Shown: positions 6,283 through 15,151 of the stretch, piece by piece | Position numbering within the stretch: position 1 is the first letter of the stretch | Layout of the letters: each line of letters opens with the position of its first letter | NCBI GenBank assembly: GCA_017518025.1 | Contig: JAFWWR010000256.1 | Span: 1-21,207, forward strand | From: Clostridia bacterium | GTDB lineage: Bacteria > Bacillota > Clostridia > Oscillospirales > CAG-272 | Direction: 5' to 3' | DNA length: 21,207 bases | The notes under the pieces: model-generated | Told to the model about the DNA's origin: nothing | Database searches by the model: none | Seen by the model: only the letters and a program-made list of their open reading frames with translations | Position numbers and translations under genes: made by a program

Positions 6283-6310
6283 ACAATACGGGTATTGTCG
6301 CCTTAGGGCG
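6283..6310 (+). promoter_or_regulatory. Two adjacent small hairpins at the start of the miaB leader
   Basis: ACAATAC-GG-GTATTGT (6283-6298) is directly followed by CGCC-TTAG-GGCG (6299-6310), at the predicted transcript start. They could be an operator or a 5' mRNA-stabilising structure. The role is unknown. Confidence 0.35.
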
Positions 6311-6363
6311 AAAACGGCCGCAAATCGGCAAAAAACGGTGGATCACACTCTCGGAGGAACGGT

Positions 6364-7785
6364 TTGAACAGGAACGGATTGGGAATCATAAAAAGGGAAG
6401 ACGTGACCCGCGAACTGGACGTCGCCCGCGCCGTCGCGGAGCGTTTCGAAGAGGCGGGAAGAGTCGGCGGCAACGCCCCGCGCTGCTTCATCCGCACCTT
6501 CGGATGCCAGCAGAACGAGGCGGACAGCGAACAGCTTGCCGGGCTCGCCCGCGTCATGGGCTACGCCCCCGCGGAGCGCGAGGAGGACGCCGATCTTATC
6601 CTCGTGAACACCTGCGCCATCCGAGAGCACGCGGAAAAGAAAGCGCTCTCCGTCATAGGCACGTTCAAGCACCTCAAAGAGGCGAATCCCGACCTTATCA
6701 TCGGCGTGGGCGGCTGCATGACCTCCCAAAAACACCGCGCTGACACGCTTAAAAACAGCTACCCCTACGTCAGCTTCACCTTCGACACCGGCTCTCTCTA
6801 CCGGCTGCCGTCCCTGGTGGCGGAAGCCATGGGAGGAAAACGAAAATTCGCGGAGAGCGACGTCTACGGCATCGCCGAGGGCGTTCCGGTCTTCCCGAAA
6901 ACTCCCCATTCCGCGTGGCTCTCCGTCATGTACGGCTGCAATAATTTCTGCTCCTACTGCATTGTCCCATACGTGTGGGGCAGGGAGCGGAGCAGGGATC
7001 CCGACGACGTGATCGAGGAGGCGAAGCGGCTGATCGACGGGGGAGCAAAGTCCATCACCCTGCTTGGGCAGAACGTCAACTCCTACGGCACGGAGTCGGA
7101 CCACGGCTGCACCATCGCGGAGCTGATGCGCCGCATCTGCCGTCTCGACGGCGACTTCGTCCTGCGGTTCATGACGAGCCACCCCAAGGACGCTTCCGAC
7201 GAGCTCATCGACGTGATCGCGGAGGAGGAGAAGGTGGTGAAGCACTTCCACCTGCCGGTCCAGTCCGGCTCCGACCGGATCCTGGAGCGGATGAACAGAA
7301 AATACACCCGGGAGCACTACCTCGGGATCATTGATAAAATGAAGAAAAAGATCCCGGACGTGACGGTGACGTCGGATATAATCGTCGGCTTCCCCGGCGA
7401 GGAGGACGCGGATTTCGAGGACACCATGGACCTGCTCCGGCGCGTCAGGTACGACATGGTCTTCTCATTCATATATTCCCCCCGCGTGGGGACCCCCGCG
7501 GCGAAGATGACCCCCGCGGTGCCTCACGAGGTGTCCGCGGAGCGGATGGAGCGGCTCCTCGCGCTGCAGACCGCCGTCTCCGACGAGCGGAACAAGCGGT
7601 TCCTCGGCAGAAAAGTCCGCCTGCTGACGGAGGAGATCAGCCGCACGGATCCGTCCATGCTGACGGGCCGGGGCGACCCGGCGAGGCCGGTCCATTTCAG
7701 CGGCGACCCGTCGTTGATCGGCTCCTTCGTCGACGTGGAGATCACAGAGGCGGGGGCGTTCTCCCTCACCGGAAAGATAGTATAA
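6364..7785 (+). CDS. miaB: tRNA-2-methylthio-N6-dimethylallyladenosine synthase MiaB
   Basis: A 473-residue radical-SAM methylthiotransferase that adds a methylthio group to C2 of i6A37 in tRNAs reading UNN codons. The N-terminal MTTase domain (about 40-160) has the three auxiliary-cluster cysteines C48, C84 and C118 (RTFGCQQNEADSE, NTCAIRE, GGCM). The radical-SAM domain has CX3CX2C at C192, C196 and C199 (YGCNNFCSYCIVPYV), followed by WGRERS where most homologues have RGRERS. A TRAM domain ends the protein (about 405-473). The start is TTG at 6364, chosen because GGAGG (6353-6357) is optimally placed and no better ATG or GTG fits. It is the first gene of the long operon; miaB next to a ymcA/ylbF-type gene and mutSL is the B. 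subtilis arrangement. Confidence 0.96.
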   Translation: MNRNGLGIIKREDVTRELDVARAVAERFEEAGRVGGNAPRCFIRTFGCQQNEADSEQLAGLARVMGYAPAEREEDADLILVNTCAIREHAEKKALSVIGTFKHLKEANPDLIIGVGGCMTSQKHRADTLKNSYPYVSFTFDTGSLYRLPSLVAEAMGGKRKFAESDVYGIAEGVPVFPKTPHSAWLSVMYGCNNFCSYCIVPYVWGRERSRDPDDVIEEAKRLIDGGAKSITLLGQNVNSYGTESDHGCTIAELMRRICRLDGDFVLRFMTSHPKDASDELIDVIAEEEKVVKHFHLPVQSGSDRILERMNRKYTREHYLGIIDKMKKKIPDVTVTSDIIVGFPGEEDADFEDTMDLLRRVRYDMVFSFIYSPRVGTPAAKMTPAVPHEVSAERMERLLALQTAVSDERNKRFLGRKVRLLTEEISRTDPSMLTGRGDPARPVHFSGDPSLIGSFVDVEITEAGAFSLTGKIV

Positions 7786-7816
7786 GACAAACGCCAAAAA
7801 CGAAAGGATAAAGAAA

Positions 7817-8191
7817 ATGACCACCGAAATGACAGAGAAAATACACGAGCTCGGCGAGATGATAAAAGCCGACCCGAGCTTTGCGAAGATGAACGGCGCC
7901 CTCGACGCCTACGAGCGCGACGAAGAGCTCATGTCCCTCATAAACCGGTACAACGACGAGCAGGACAAGATCGTCGCCGTCGCGTCCGACAAGGATGCGC
8001 GGGATAAGTCCGCCGCGCTGATCGACGAGCTGTACTCGAAGATCGTGAGCCACCCGGTCTATCTCGAATACGTGGAGGCGAAAAGGGAATTCGACGAGCT
8101 GACGAATCAGGTATGGGCGGAGCTCCAGTTCGCCATAACGGGGCAGAACCCCTGCACCCACGACTGCTCCACCTGCGGCGGATGCCACTGA
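7817..8191 (+). CDS. YlbF/YmcA (RicF/RicA)-family protein with four-cysteine tail
   Basis: 124 residues. A helical YlbF-type domain (about 5-108; LGEMIKADPSF, YERDEELMSLINRYND, HPVYLEYVEAKREFDELTNQV) is followed by a Cys-rich C-terminus with C113, C117, C120 and C123 (CX3CX2CX2C). In B. subtilis the family members YlbF and YmcA join YaaT in the Ric complex, which binds Fe-S clusters and affects RNA maturation and degradation with RNase Y. The gene occupies the ymcA/ricA position between miaB and mutS. The tail alone could hold a complete Fe-S or Zn site. Start ATG 7817 has an AAAGGA site upstream. The family assignment is firm; the Fe-S role is inferred from homologues. Confidence 0.85.
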   Translation: MTTEMTEKIHELGEMIKADPSFAKMNGALDAYERDEELMSLINRYNDEQDKIVAVASDKDARDKSAALIDELYSKIVSHPVYLEYVEAKREFDELTNQVWAELQFAITGQNPCTHDCSTCGGCH

Positions 8192-8252
8192 CGGCGCCGG
8201 CCTGCACGACTGATATCACCACGCCGCGCGACGCGGCAGAACGGAGACGGAT

Positions 8253-10853
8253 ATGGCATTCACCGCGATGATGCAACAATATCTGAAAATCAAAGACCAG
8301 TATCGGGATTTTATCCTGTTTTTCCGGCTCGGCGACTTCTACGAGATGTTTTTCGAGGACGCACAGCTCGTGTCACGCGAGCTTGACCTGACCCTGACGG
8401 GGAAGGACTGCGGCGAGGAGGAGCGCGCGCCCATGTGCGGCATCCCGTACCACGCCTGCGAGCCCTACATCGGCAAGCTGATCGCAAAGGGCTACAAGGT
8501 GGCGATCTGCGAGCAGACGGAGGATCCCTCCAAGACGAAGACTCTGGTGAGAAGGGAGGTCATCCGCGTGATCACCCCGGGCACGGTCATCGAGTCCGAC
8601 CTGCTCAGCGAGGATAAGAACAACTACCTCGCCACCATGTACCGCGACGGCGGTACCGTTGGGCTCTGCTTCGCGGATATCTCCACCGCCTACGTCTGCG
8701 CCACCTCCGTGGAGGTCGACACCGGCGAGGACAGCGTGCTGACGGAGATGTCCACCTACTCGCCGAAGGAGCTTGTCACCAACGCGCGTATGAAGGATTT
8801 CCCGCAGCTCGGCGAGTTTCTTAAGGACAGAAGCGGCGCTCTCATCACGGAGCGCGTGGCGGGGTACTTCATCGAGGACGAGTGCCTCGAGAGAGTGCGG
8901 AAGCAGTTCGGCGACGAGGTGGAGGGACACACGTCCCGCGCCGCGCTGGTGGCCGCCGGCGCCGCGCTGAAATACATCGCCGAGACTCAGATGAAGGATA
9001 TTTCATACATAAAGAAGCTTTCCTCCTACGATTCTTCGGAATTCGTGGAGATGGACGTGGCGACCAGGCGCAATCTGGAGCTTACGGAGACCATGCTGAC
9101 CAAGGAAAAGCGCGGCTCTCTCCTGTGGGTGCTTGACAAGACCACCTCCGCCATGGGCGCCCGTCTGCTCAAATCCATGATCGAGCATCCGCTGACCGGC
9201 GCCGCCGGGATCACCAAGCGCCAGCAGGCGGTGTCCGAGCTTTACGACAACTTCATGCTCCGGGAGGAGCTGAGAGCGAAAATGGCGTCCGTTCTTGACC
9301 TGGAGCGGCTCATCACCAAGGTGGTATACGGCACGGCCAGCGCCCGGGATCTGCGCGCCATCGCCCAGACCCTGGAGATCGTGCCCGGCGTGCGCGCCAT
9401 GCTGGAGGACGTCCGCAGCGGAGAGCTTTCCGTCATCTACGGCGAGCTCGACGAGCTTGACGATATCCGCGCTCTCATCGACCGCGCCATCGTCGACCAG
9501 CCGCCGTTCCTCGTCCGGGAGGGCGGCATGATCCGGGACGGATACGACCGGGACGTTGACGAGCTGCGATACATCATGAACGGAGGCCGCGACTTCATCA
9601 AGGGAGTCGAAGCCCGCGAGAAAGAAAAGACCGGGATCAAGAACCTGAAGATCGGATACAACCGGGTCTTCGGCTACTACATAGAGGTGCCCCGCTCCGC
9701 GGCGGAGCAGGTCCCGGAAGGATACATAAGAAAACAGACGCTCTCCGACAAGGAGAGGTACATCACCGACGAGCTGAAGGAGATGGAGTCCACCGTCCTC
9801 GGCGCGGAGGAGCGGCTGAAGAATCTGGAATACGAGCTGTTCTGCGCCGTCCGCGACACCGTGGAGGGAGCGGAGGACAGGATCCGGACCACGGCGTCCG
9901 CCCTGTCGAAGCTTGACGTGTTTATCTCGTTTGCCGAGGTGGCTGCGGAGAACAGCTACACCTGCCCCGAGGTGGACGGCGGAGACGTGATCGACATCCG
10001 CGACGGCAGACACCCGGTGGTGGAGCGGTTCGTCCGGGACTCGTATTTCGTGCCCAACGACACGTACCTCGACACGGGTCTGAACCGCCTCGCCCTTATC
10101 ACCGGGCCCAACATGGCGGGCAAATCGACGTACATGAGGCAGACGGCGCTCATCGTGCTTATGGCGCAGATCGGCTCCTTCGTCCCGGCGTCCTACGCCC
10201 GGATCGGCATCGTGGACAAGCTGTTCACCCGGGTCGGCGCGTCGGACGATCTGGCGTCGGGCCAGTCCACCTTCATGCTTGAGATGCGCGAGGTGGCGCA
10301 TATCCTGAACAACGCCACGCGGCGCTCCCTCATCATCTACGACGAGATCGGCCGCGGCACCAGCACCTACGACGGCATGAGCATCGCCCGTGCGGTGGCT
10401 GAGTACACCGCCTCGAAGAAGCTCGGAGCACGGACCATGTTCGCCACCCACTACCACGAGCTGACGGAGCTGGAGGGAGAACTGGACGGCCTCGTGAACT
10501 ACAACATCGCCGCCAAGAAGCGCGGCGACGACATAACCTTCCTGCGCAAGATCGTAAAGGGCCCCACGGACGACAGCTACGGCATCGAGGTTGCGAAGCA
10601 CGCGGGCGTGCCCGCCGAGATCACCAAAAGGGCGAAGGTCATCCTGAAGGAGCTGGAGGCCGACGGCGCCGCCGCACCCCGGGCGAAGACGGGACCGTCG
10701 AAGGAAGTTCCCGACGATACCCTCGCCATCCCCATGACGGACGCCTTCACCGACGAGATCGTCGACGGGATCAAAAAGTGCGACATCAACACCCTGACCC
10801 CCATCGAGGCGATAAATCTCATCTTCGAGTGGAAGAAACTGATCGACAGATAA
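8253..10853 (+). CDS. mutS: DNA mismatch repair protein MutS
   Basis: 866 residues, normal length. It recognises mismatches and small loops and recruits MutL. The N-terminal mismatch-binding motif is GDFYEMF (F29, Y30, E31), with F29 the intercalating Phe. Connector, lever and clamp domains follow. The ABC-type ATPase has Walker A GPNMAGKST (618-626), Walker B YDEIGRGTSTYDG (D697, E698) and the downstream FATHYHELTEL motif. The C-terminus keeps the LTPIEAINLIFEWKKL helix typical of the dimer/tetramer region. GGAGA lies just before ATG 8253. A 6-bp hairpin (GCCGCG-CGA-CGCGGC, 8223-8237) sits in the short gap after the YlbF-like gene. The gene is complete and appears functional. Confidence 0.98.
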   Translation: MAFTAMMQQYLKIKDQYRDFILFFRLGDFYEMFFEDAQLVSRELDLTLTGKDCGEEERAPMCGIPYHACEPYIGKLIAKGYKVAICEQTEDPSKTKTLVRREVIRVITPGTVIESDLLSEDKNNYLATMYRDGGTVGLCFADISTAYVCATSVEVDTGEDSVLTEMSTYSPKELVTNARMKDFPQLGEFLKDRSGALITERVAGYFIEDECLERVRKQFGDEVEGHTSRAALVAAGAALKYIAETQMKDISYIKKLSSYDSSEFVEMDVATRRNLELTETMLTKEKRGSLLWVLDKTTSAMGARLLKSMIEHPLTGAAGITKRQQAVSELYDNFMLREELRAKMASVLDLERLITKVVYGTASARDLRAIAQTLEIVPGVRAMLEDVRSGELSVIYGELDELDDIRALIDRAIVDQPPFLVREGGMIRDGYDRDVDELRYIMNGGRDFIKGVEAREKEKTGIKNLKIGYNRVFGYYIEVPRSAAEQVPEGYIRKQTLSDKERYITDELKEMESTVLGAEERLKNLEYELFCAVRDTVEGAEDRIRTTASALSKLDVFISFAEVAAENSYTCPEVDGGDVIDIRDGRHPVVERFVRDSYFVPNDTYLDTGLNRLALITGPNMAGKSTYMRQTALIVLMAQIGSFVPASYARIGIVDKLFTRVGASDDLASGQSTFMLEMREVAHILNNATRRSLIIYDEIGRGTSTYDGMSIARAVAEYTASKKLGARTMFATHYHELTELEGELDGLVNYNIAAKKRGDDITFLRKIVKGPTDDSYGIEVAKHAGVPAEITKRAKVILKELEADGAAAPRAKTGPSKEVPDDTLAIPMTDAFTDEIVDGIKKCDINTLTPIEAINLIFEWKKLIDR

Positions 10854-10881
10854 CCGAACGCAAAACGGAACGGAGACAGAT

Positions 10882-12795
10882 ATGGGAAAGATCAACATAC
10901 TCGGATTCGACGTTGCGAATCTGATCGCCGCCGGCGAGGTGGTGGACCGCCCCTCGTCCGTGGTCAAGGAGCTCATCGAGAACTCCATCGACTCCGGAGC
11001 GGACTCTGTCACCGTGGAGATACAGAACGGCGGAGTCACCTTCATCCGCGTGTCCGACAACGGGTGCGGGATGGATCCGGACGACCTTCCCGTGGCGATC
11101 CTCCGTCACGCCACCAGTAAGATAAAGACGGCGAAGGATCTCAGCGCCATCGGCACTCTCGGGTTCCGCGGCGAGGCGCTGGCCGCCATCGCATCGGTGT
11201 CGAAGATCCGGATCTTCTCAAAACCCGCGCAGAATCCCATGGGAGCCATGCTGGAATGCGAGGGCGGCGGAACGCCCGCCGTCACCGAGGTGGGATGCGC
11301 CGACGGCACCACCGTCGTCGTGGAGGATCTGTTCTACAACGTCCCCGCCCGACGGAAGTTTTTGAAGAGGGACGCCACGGAGGCGGCGGCGGTCAGCGCC
11401 GTGGTGGAGCGCATCGCGCTCTCCCGCCCGGACGTGGCAATGAAATACATAAGCGACGGCGTGATGAAGTTCGTCACGTCGGGCAAGGGCGAGCTCCGCA
11501 ACGCGATCTACTCGGTCTTCGGACGGGAGACGGCGAACCGCTCCCTCAAAGTGAGGAGGGAATCGGACGGAGTGAAGGTCACGGGCTATATTTCCGAGCC
11601 CGATCTGTTCCGCCCCAACAGAAATTACGAGATCACCTTCGTCAACGGACGGCTCGTCAAGAGCCGCACCATGATGGCGGCGGTCGAACAGGCGTACAAG
11701 GCGAAGATCCCGCCGGACAGGTTCCCCTTCTGCGTGCTGAACCTTGAGGTGAGCCCCGCCGCCACCGACGTGAACGTCCATCCGGCGAAGCTGGAGGTCA
11801 AGTTCACCAACGAGAAGATCATTTTCGATGCCGTGTACTACGCGGTGAAGAGCGCGCTTGAGGCGGAGGCGATCCGCCCGGAGCTTGACGCGGGCCTCCC
11901 CGAAGCGGAGGAAATCCCCGCGCCGCCCGCCACTCCCGGCGGCAGAAAGCCGTTCCGGATCGACGCAGACGAGGCGAGACGGCTCCTCGGGGCGTTCGTT
12001 CCGGCGGACGGACCGCGGCCGAAGCCCGAGCAGATACGCATAAAAGAGGCGGTGGGAGGAGCTCCCGTCTTCAAGGAAGCAAAAGAGGACGACAAACCCC
12101 TCCCCGTGACGGAACGGGACCCGAATCCGATCGCGACGGAAGTGCCGGACACGGTGAAAGTCACCGATCCCGGCCCCGTGGACCCGCCGGAGTACGTCAT
12201 CATCGGCGAGGCGTACAACTGCTACGTTATACTTGAACTGAAAGACCGCCTTCTGTTCGTCGACAAGCACACCGCCCACGAGAGGATCCTGTTCGAGGAG
12301 CTCTGCCGTAACGCGCGGAGGGCGGAGAAGAACGGTCAGATCATGCTGGAGCCCGTAAAAGCGGACCTGGCGGCGTACGAAGGCGAGGCGCTCCGGGACT
12401 TCGCGGACGACGTCCGCGCTCTCGGATTCGACTTCACTCTGGAAGACAGCGGCTCCCGCACGAATGCGACCATAACCCAGATCCCGGAGCAGCTTGACGC
12501 CACGGAAGCGAAGGAGCTGTTCGCCACCCTCGCGTCCCGCCTTGCCGACACCACCGCGTCGGTGGAATCCGCGTCCGCGGAGTTTTTCGAGGCGCGGCTG
12601 TTCCAGTCGGCGTGCAAGGCGGCGGTCAAAGGCGGCCGTAAATACGGGATCGAGCACATAAAATGGATCTGCGACCGGCTTCTGGTCAAAAATCCCGACG
12701 GCACGGTGATCCGCACCTGTCCTCACGGCAGGCCGGTGGCCTTTGAAATCAAGAAATCGTCCATCGACAGACAGTTCGGAAGGCTTGGTAACTGA
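10882..12795 (+). CDS. mutL: DNA mismatch repair endonuclease MutL
   Basis: 637 residues. The N-terminal GHKL ATPase has ELIENSIDSGA (30-40), DNGCGM (59-64), RHATSK (75-80) and GFRGEAL (94-100), then the transducer domain and a Pro/Glu-rich linker (about 330-410). The C-terminal domain carries the nicking-endonuclease motif as DKHTAHERILFE (461-472), where the usual form is DQHAxxERxxxE. The metal-site partners ACKA (577-580), CPHGRP (613-618) and FGR (632-634) are also present. It should therefore be an endonuclease-type MutL, as expected in bacteria without MutH. ATG 10882 has GGAGA upstream and follows mutS after 28 bases. The motif changes (Q to K, A to T) keep the D, H and E ligands. Confidence 0.97.
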   Translation: MGKINILGFDVANLIAAGEVVDRPSSVVKELIENSIDSGADSVTVEIQNGGVTFIRVSDNGCGMDPDDLPVAILRHATSKIKTAKDLSAIGTLGFRGEALAAIASVSKIRIFSKPAQNPMGAMLECEGGGTPAVTEVGCADGTTVVVEDLFYNVPARRKFLKRDATEAAAVSAVVERIALSRPDVAMKYISDGVMKFVTSGKGELRNAIYSVFGRETANRSLKVRRESDGVKVTGYISEPDLFRPNRNYEITFVNGRLVKSRTMMAAVEQAYKAKIPPDRFPFCVLNLEVSPAATDVNVHPAKLEVKFTNEKIIFDAVYYAVKSALEAEAIRPELDAGLPEAEEIPAPPATPGGRKPFRIDADEARRLLGAFVPADGPRPKPEQIRIKEAVGGAPVFKEAKEDDKPLPVTERDPNPIATEVPDTVKVTDPGPVDPPEYVIIGEAYNCYVILELKDRLLFVDKHTAHERILFEELCRNARRAEKNGQIMLEPVKADLAAYEGEALRDFADDVRALGFDFTLEDSGSRTNATITQIPEQLDATEAKELFATLASRLADTTASVESASAEFFEARLFQSACKAAVKGGRKYGIEHIKWICDRLLVKNPDGTVIRTCPHGRPVAFEIKKSSIDRQFGRLGN

Positions 12796-12796
12796 A

Positions 12797-13939
12797 ATGT
12801 TTACTCTCATTAAGAAAGACGCGCAGAGCCGCGCCAGACGCGGCAGGTTCGTCACGCCGCACGGCGTGATAGAGACACCGGTGTTCATGAACGTGGCGAC
12901 CTGCGGAGCCATAAAGGGCGGCCTTTCCGCCGCGGACCTGCGCGAGAACGGCTGTCAGGTCATGCTGTCGAACACCTACCACCTCCATATCCGCCCCGGC
13001 GACGGGCTTATCCGCGATATGGGCGGACTCCGGGAGTTTTCCGGCTGGACCGGGCCGCTTCTCACCGACAGCGGCGGATTTCAGGTCTTCTCCCTCGCCA
13101 AGCTGAGGCGCATCAAGGAGGAGGGCGTGTATTTCGCCTCCCACGTGGACGGACGGCGCATTTTCATGGGCCCCGAGGAGAGCATGAGGATCCAGTCGAA
13201 TCTCGGCTCCACCATCGCCATGGCTTTCGACGAATGCGTGGAGAACCCCGCGGAGTACAACTACGCGAAAAGATCCTGCGAGCGCACCGCCCGGTGGCTC
13301 ACGAGGTGCCGTGCAGAGATGGACCGGCTGAACGGCGAGGAGGGGACGGTCAATCCCCGGCAGATGCTTTTCGGGATCAATCAGGGAAGCACCTACGAGG
13401 ATCTCCGCATCGAAAATATGAAAGTGATCCGCGAGATCCCCTGCGACGGCTACGCCATCGGAGGTCTCGCCGTTGGTGAGACCGCCGAGGAGATGTACCG
13501 CATCATCGAGGCGGTGGAGCCGTACATGCCTGAGGACAAGCCCCGCTACCTTATGGGAGTAGGCACGCCCCAGAACATCGTCGAGGCGGTGTGGCGCGGA
13601 GTGGACTTCTTCGACTGCGTGATGCCCTCGCGGAACGCCCGCCACGGCAACGTGTTCACCTGGAACGGCAAAATGAACCTGCTCAACGAAAAGTATGCGA
13701 GGGACAAGAGGCCCATCGAACCCGGCTGCACCTGCGAGGCGTGCCGGAACCACAGCCGCGCCTACATCCGCCACCTTATCAAGGCGAAAGAGGCGCTGGG
13801 GATGATGCTGGCCGTCACCCACAACCTCCATTTCTATAACGAACTTATGCTGAGGATCCGGGAAGCGCTGGACGAAGACAGATACGAGACCTTCTACCGG
13901 ACGTATCACGACCGCCTGGCGGAGCGGAACCCGGACTGA
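12797..13939 (+). CDS. tgt: Queuine/preQ1 tRNA-guanine transglycosylase
   Basis: 380 residues. It exchanges G34 for preQ1 in GUN-anticodon tRNAs on the queuosine pathway. Motifs: TDSGGFQ with D91 (general acid/base region), GYAIGGLAVGE (substrate pocket), FDCVMPSRNARHG with D273 as the likely nucleophile, and the zinc site C311, C313, C316 and H342 (CTCEACRNHSR...THN). Start ATG 12797 is one base after the mutL stop. An upstream in-frame ATG inside mutL (12743) is not needed, since MFTLIKKDAQSRARRGR is the typical family N-terminus. The coupling to mutL suggests co-translation. No queA or other queuosine gene is visible in the window. Confidence 0.96.
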   Translation: MFTLIKKDAQSRARRGRFVTPHGVIETPVFMNVATCGAIKGGLSAADLRENGCQVMLSNTYHLHIRPGDGLIRDMGGLREFSGWTGPLLTDSGGFQVFSLAKLRRIKEEGVYFASHVDGRRIFMGPEESMRIQSNLGSTIAMAFDECVENPAEYNYAKRSCERTARWLTRCRAEMDRLNGEEGTVNPRQMLFGINQGSTYEDLRIENMKVIREIPCDGYAIGGLAVGETAEEMYRIIEAVEPYMPEDKPRYLMGVGTPQNIVEAVWRGVDFFDCVMPSRNARHGNVFTWNGKMNLLNEKYARDKRPIEPGCTCEACRNHSRAYIRHLIKAKEALGMMLAVTHNLHFYNELMLRIREALDEDRYETFYRTYHDRLAERNPD

Positions 13940-13942
13940 GAT

Positions 13943-14890
13943 ATGATCTACGTAAGATGCCGATCCCTCGACCCCCGCTTCAACCTCGCGCTGGAGGAAT
14001 ATCTGCTCTCCCTTGACACGGACGAGGAGATCTTCTGCCTCTGGCGGAACGGACCGGCGGTGGTGTCGGGGAGATTTCAGAACATATTCGCCGAGTGTGA
14101 CGTCCCCTTGGCGGAGGATCGCGGAGTCGCCGTGATCCGCCGTATCACCGGCGGGGGCACGGTATATCACGACGGGGGGAATATCAACTACACCGTCATC
14201 AGGAGCAAAGACGAAAACGGACTCGACTATCCCGCCTTCATCGCCCCGGTGGCGGCGGCGCTGCGGGAGCTCTGCGTTCCCGCGGAGATTTCCGGCTCCT
14301 GCGTCACCGTGAAGGGCAAGAAAATCTCCGGCAGCGCCCAAACGACTGTGGGAGGCAGAGTTCTCCACCACGGAACGCTTCTGTATTCCGCCGATCTTAA
14401 CGATCTTCGGCGATTCACGACGCCTCCGTCGGCGTGCTTTGACTCGGCGGCCATTGGGAGCAATCCCGCGCCGGTGGGGAATATGATCGACGTGCTCGGC
14501 GGCGATCCCGATCCGGAGGAGTTCGCCGACGAGATCGGACGGATCGTGAGCGGAGGCGCGGCGCCCCTTGAGCCGGAATCGTTCGACACGGATGCGATAG
14601 AGAAGCTCGCCGAAAAATACGCCTCGTGGGAGTGGAATATCGGCTCCTCGCCGAAATTCTCGTTCCGCGGCGGGAAAGACACGAAAATGGGAAAGATCCG
14701 GCTCTCGTACACGTCGAAACGCGGCGTCATAGACGGTGCGGAGTGGAGCGGACCCTATGAAAATGAGATCAAAAACGTCCTCATCGGCGCCCGGCTCGAC
14801 AGAGCTGCGCTCCGGGACGCGCTGACCCGGGCGACCTCCGACGGATCATTCGCCGGCGATGCGGCGGGATTCATCCTCAGCGGAAAATGA
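13943..14890 (+). CDS. lplA: Lipoate-protein ligase A family protein 1
   Basis: 315 residues of the LplA type: catalytic BPL/LplA domain (about 1-190) plus a smaller C-terminal accessory domain (about 225-310). It contains RRITGGGTVYHDGG (66-79), the lipoyl-AMP loop region KGKKISGSAQ with the probable catalytic K127, and HHGTLL (142-147). LplA ligases activate lipoate or octanoate with ATP and attach it to lipoyl-domain lysines. The loop before the lysine reads SGSCVTVKGKK and lacks the GRND signature present in the second copy, so substrate preference may differ. It starts three bases after tgt with no clear ribosome binding site, implying coupled translation, and is the first gene of the lipoylation cassette. 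Confidence 0.87.
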   Translation: MIYVRCRSLDPRFNLALEEYLLSLDTDEEIFCLWRNGPAVVSGRFQNIFAECDVPLAEDRGVAVIRRITGGGTVYHDGGNINYTVIRSKDENGLDYPAFIAPVAAALRELCVPAEISGSCVTVKGKKISGSAQTTVGGRVLHHGTLLYSADLNDLRRFTTPPSACFDSAAIGSNPAPVGNMIDVLGGDPDPEEFADEIGRIVSGGAAPLEPESFDTDAIEKLAEKYASWEWNIGSSPKFSFRGGKDTKMGKIRLSYTSKRGVIDGAEWSGPYENEIKNVLIGARLDRAALRDALTRATSDGSFAGDAAGFILSGK

Positions 14891-14914
14891 TCATTACCTG
14901 ATGGGAGACACAGA

Positions 14915-15151
14915 ATGAAGAAAACGGTAACCATGCCCGAACTTAAAAAGGGAATGAAAAAAGCGGTGCTCTGCCGCTGGAACGTCGAACCGGGACAGAA
15001 AGTGGAGTCCGGCTCAGAGCTTTTCGAGACCGAGACCGAAAAGGCGATCAGCGCCGTGGAAGCGGAGGAGAACATGACCGTCCTGCGCCTTCTCGTCGAC
15101 GAAGGAGACGAGGTGGAGGTGGGCGCGCCGCTGATGGAAGTGGAGATGTGA
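14915..15151 (+). CDS. Stand-alone lipoyl-domain (biotinyl/lipoyl attachment) protein
   Basis: 78 residues that make up one complete lipoyl domain of the E2 type: TVTMPELKKGMKKAVLCRW, then GQKVESGSELFETETEKA, then the closing LLVDEGDEVEVGAPLMEVE strand. K43 in ETEKA is the expected lipoylated lysine at the tip of the hairpin; E2 proteins usually have DKA here. Nothing follows the domain: there is no E3-binding domain or acyltransferase, and it is shorter than GcvH. Its position between an LplA and LipA suggests a free lipoyl carrier or an assembly platform for lipoate synthesis. Start ATG 14915 has GGGAGA upstream. The stop overlaps the lipA GTG start. Confidence 0.88.
   Translation: MKKTVTMPELKKGMKKAVLCRWNVEPGQKVESGSELFETETEKAISAVEAEENMTVLRLLVDEGDEVEVGAPLMEVEM

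Noticed and set aside
8253..12795. Long antisense open frames opposite mutS and mutL
   Set aside because: Their length follows from the high-GC codon use of the real genes; the translations are low-complexity and lack motifs, while the plus-strand proteins are unambiguous.
12743..12796. Longer N-terminus for Tgt from an ATG inside mutL
   Set aside because: The family N-terminus matches the ATG at 12797, and the longer form would overlap mutL by 53 bases with no support.
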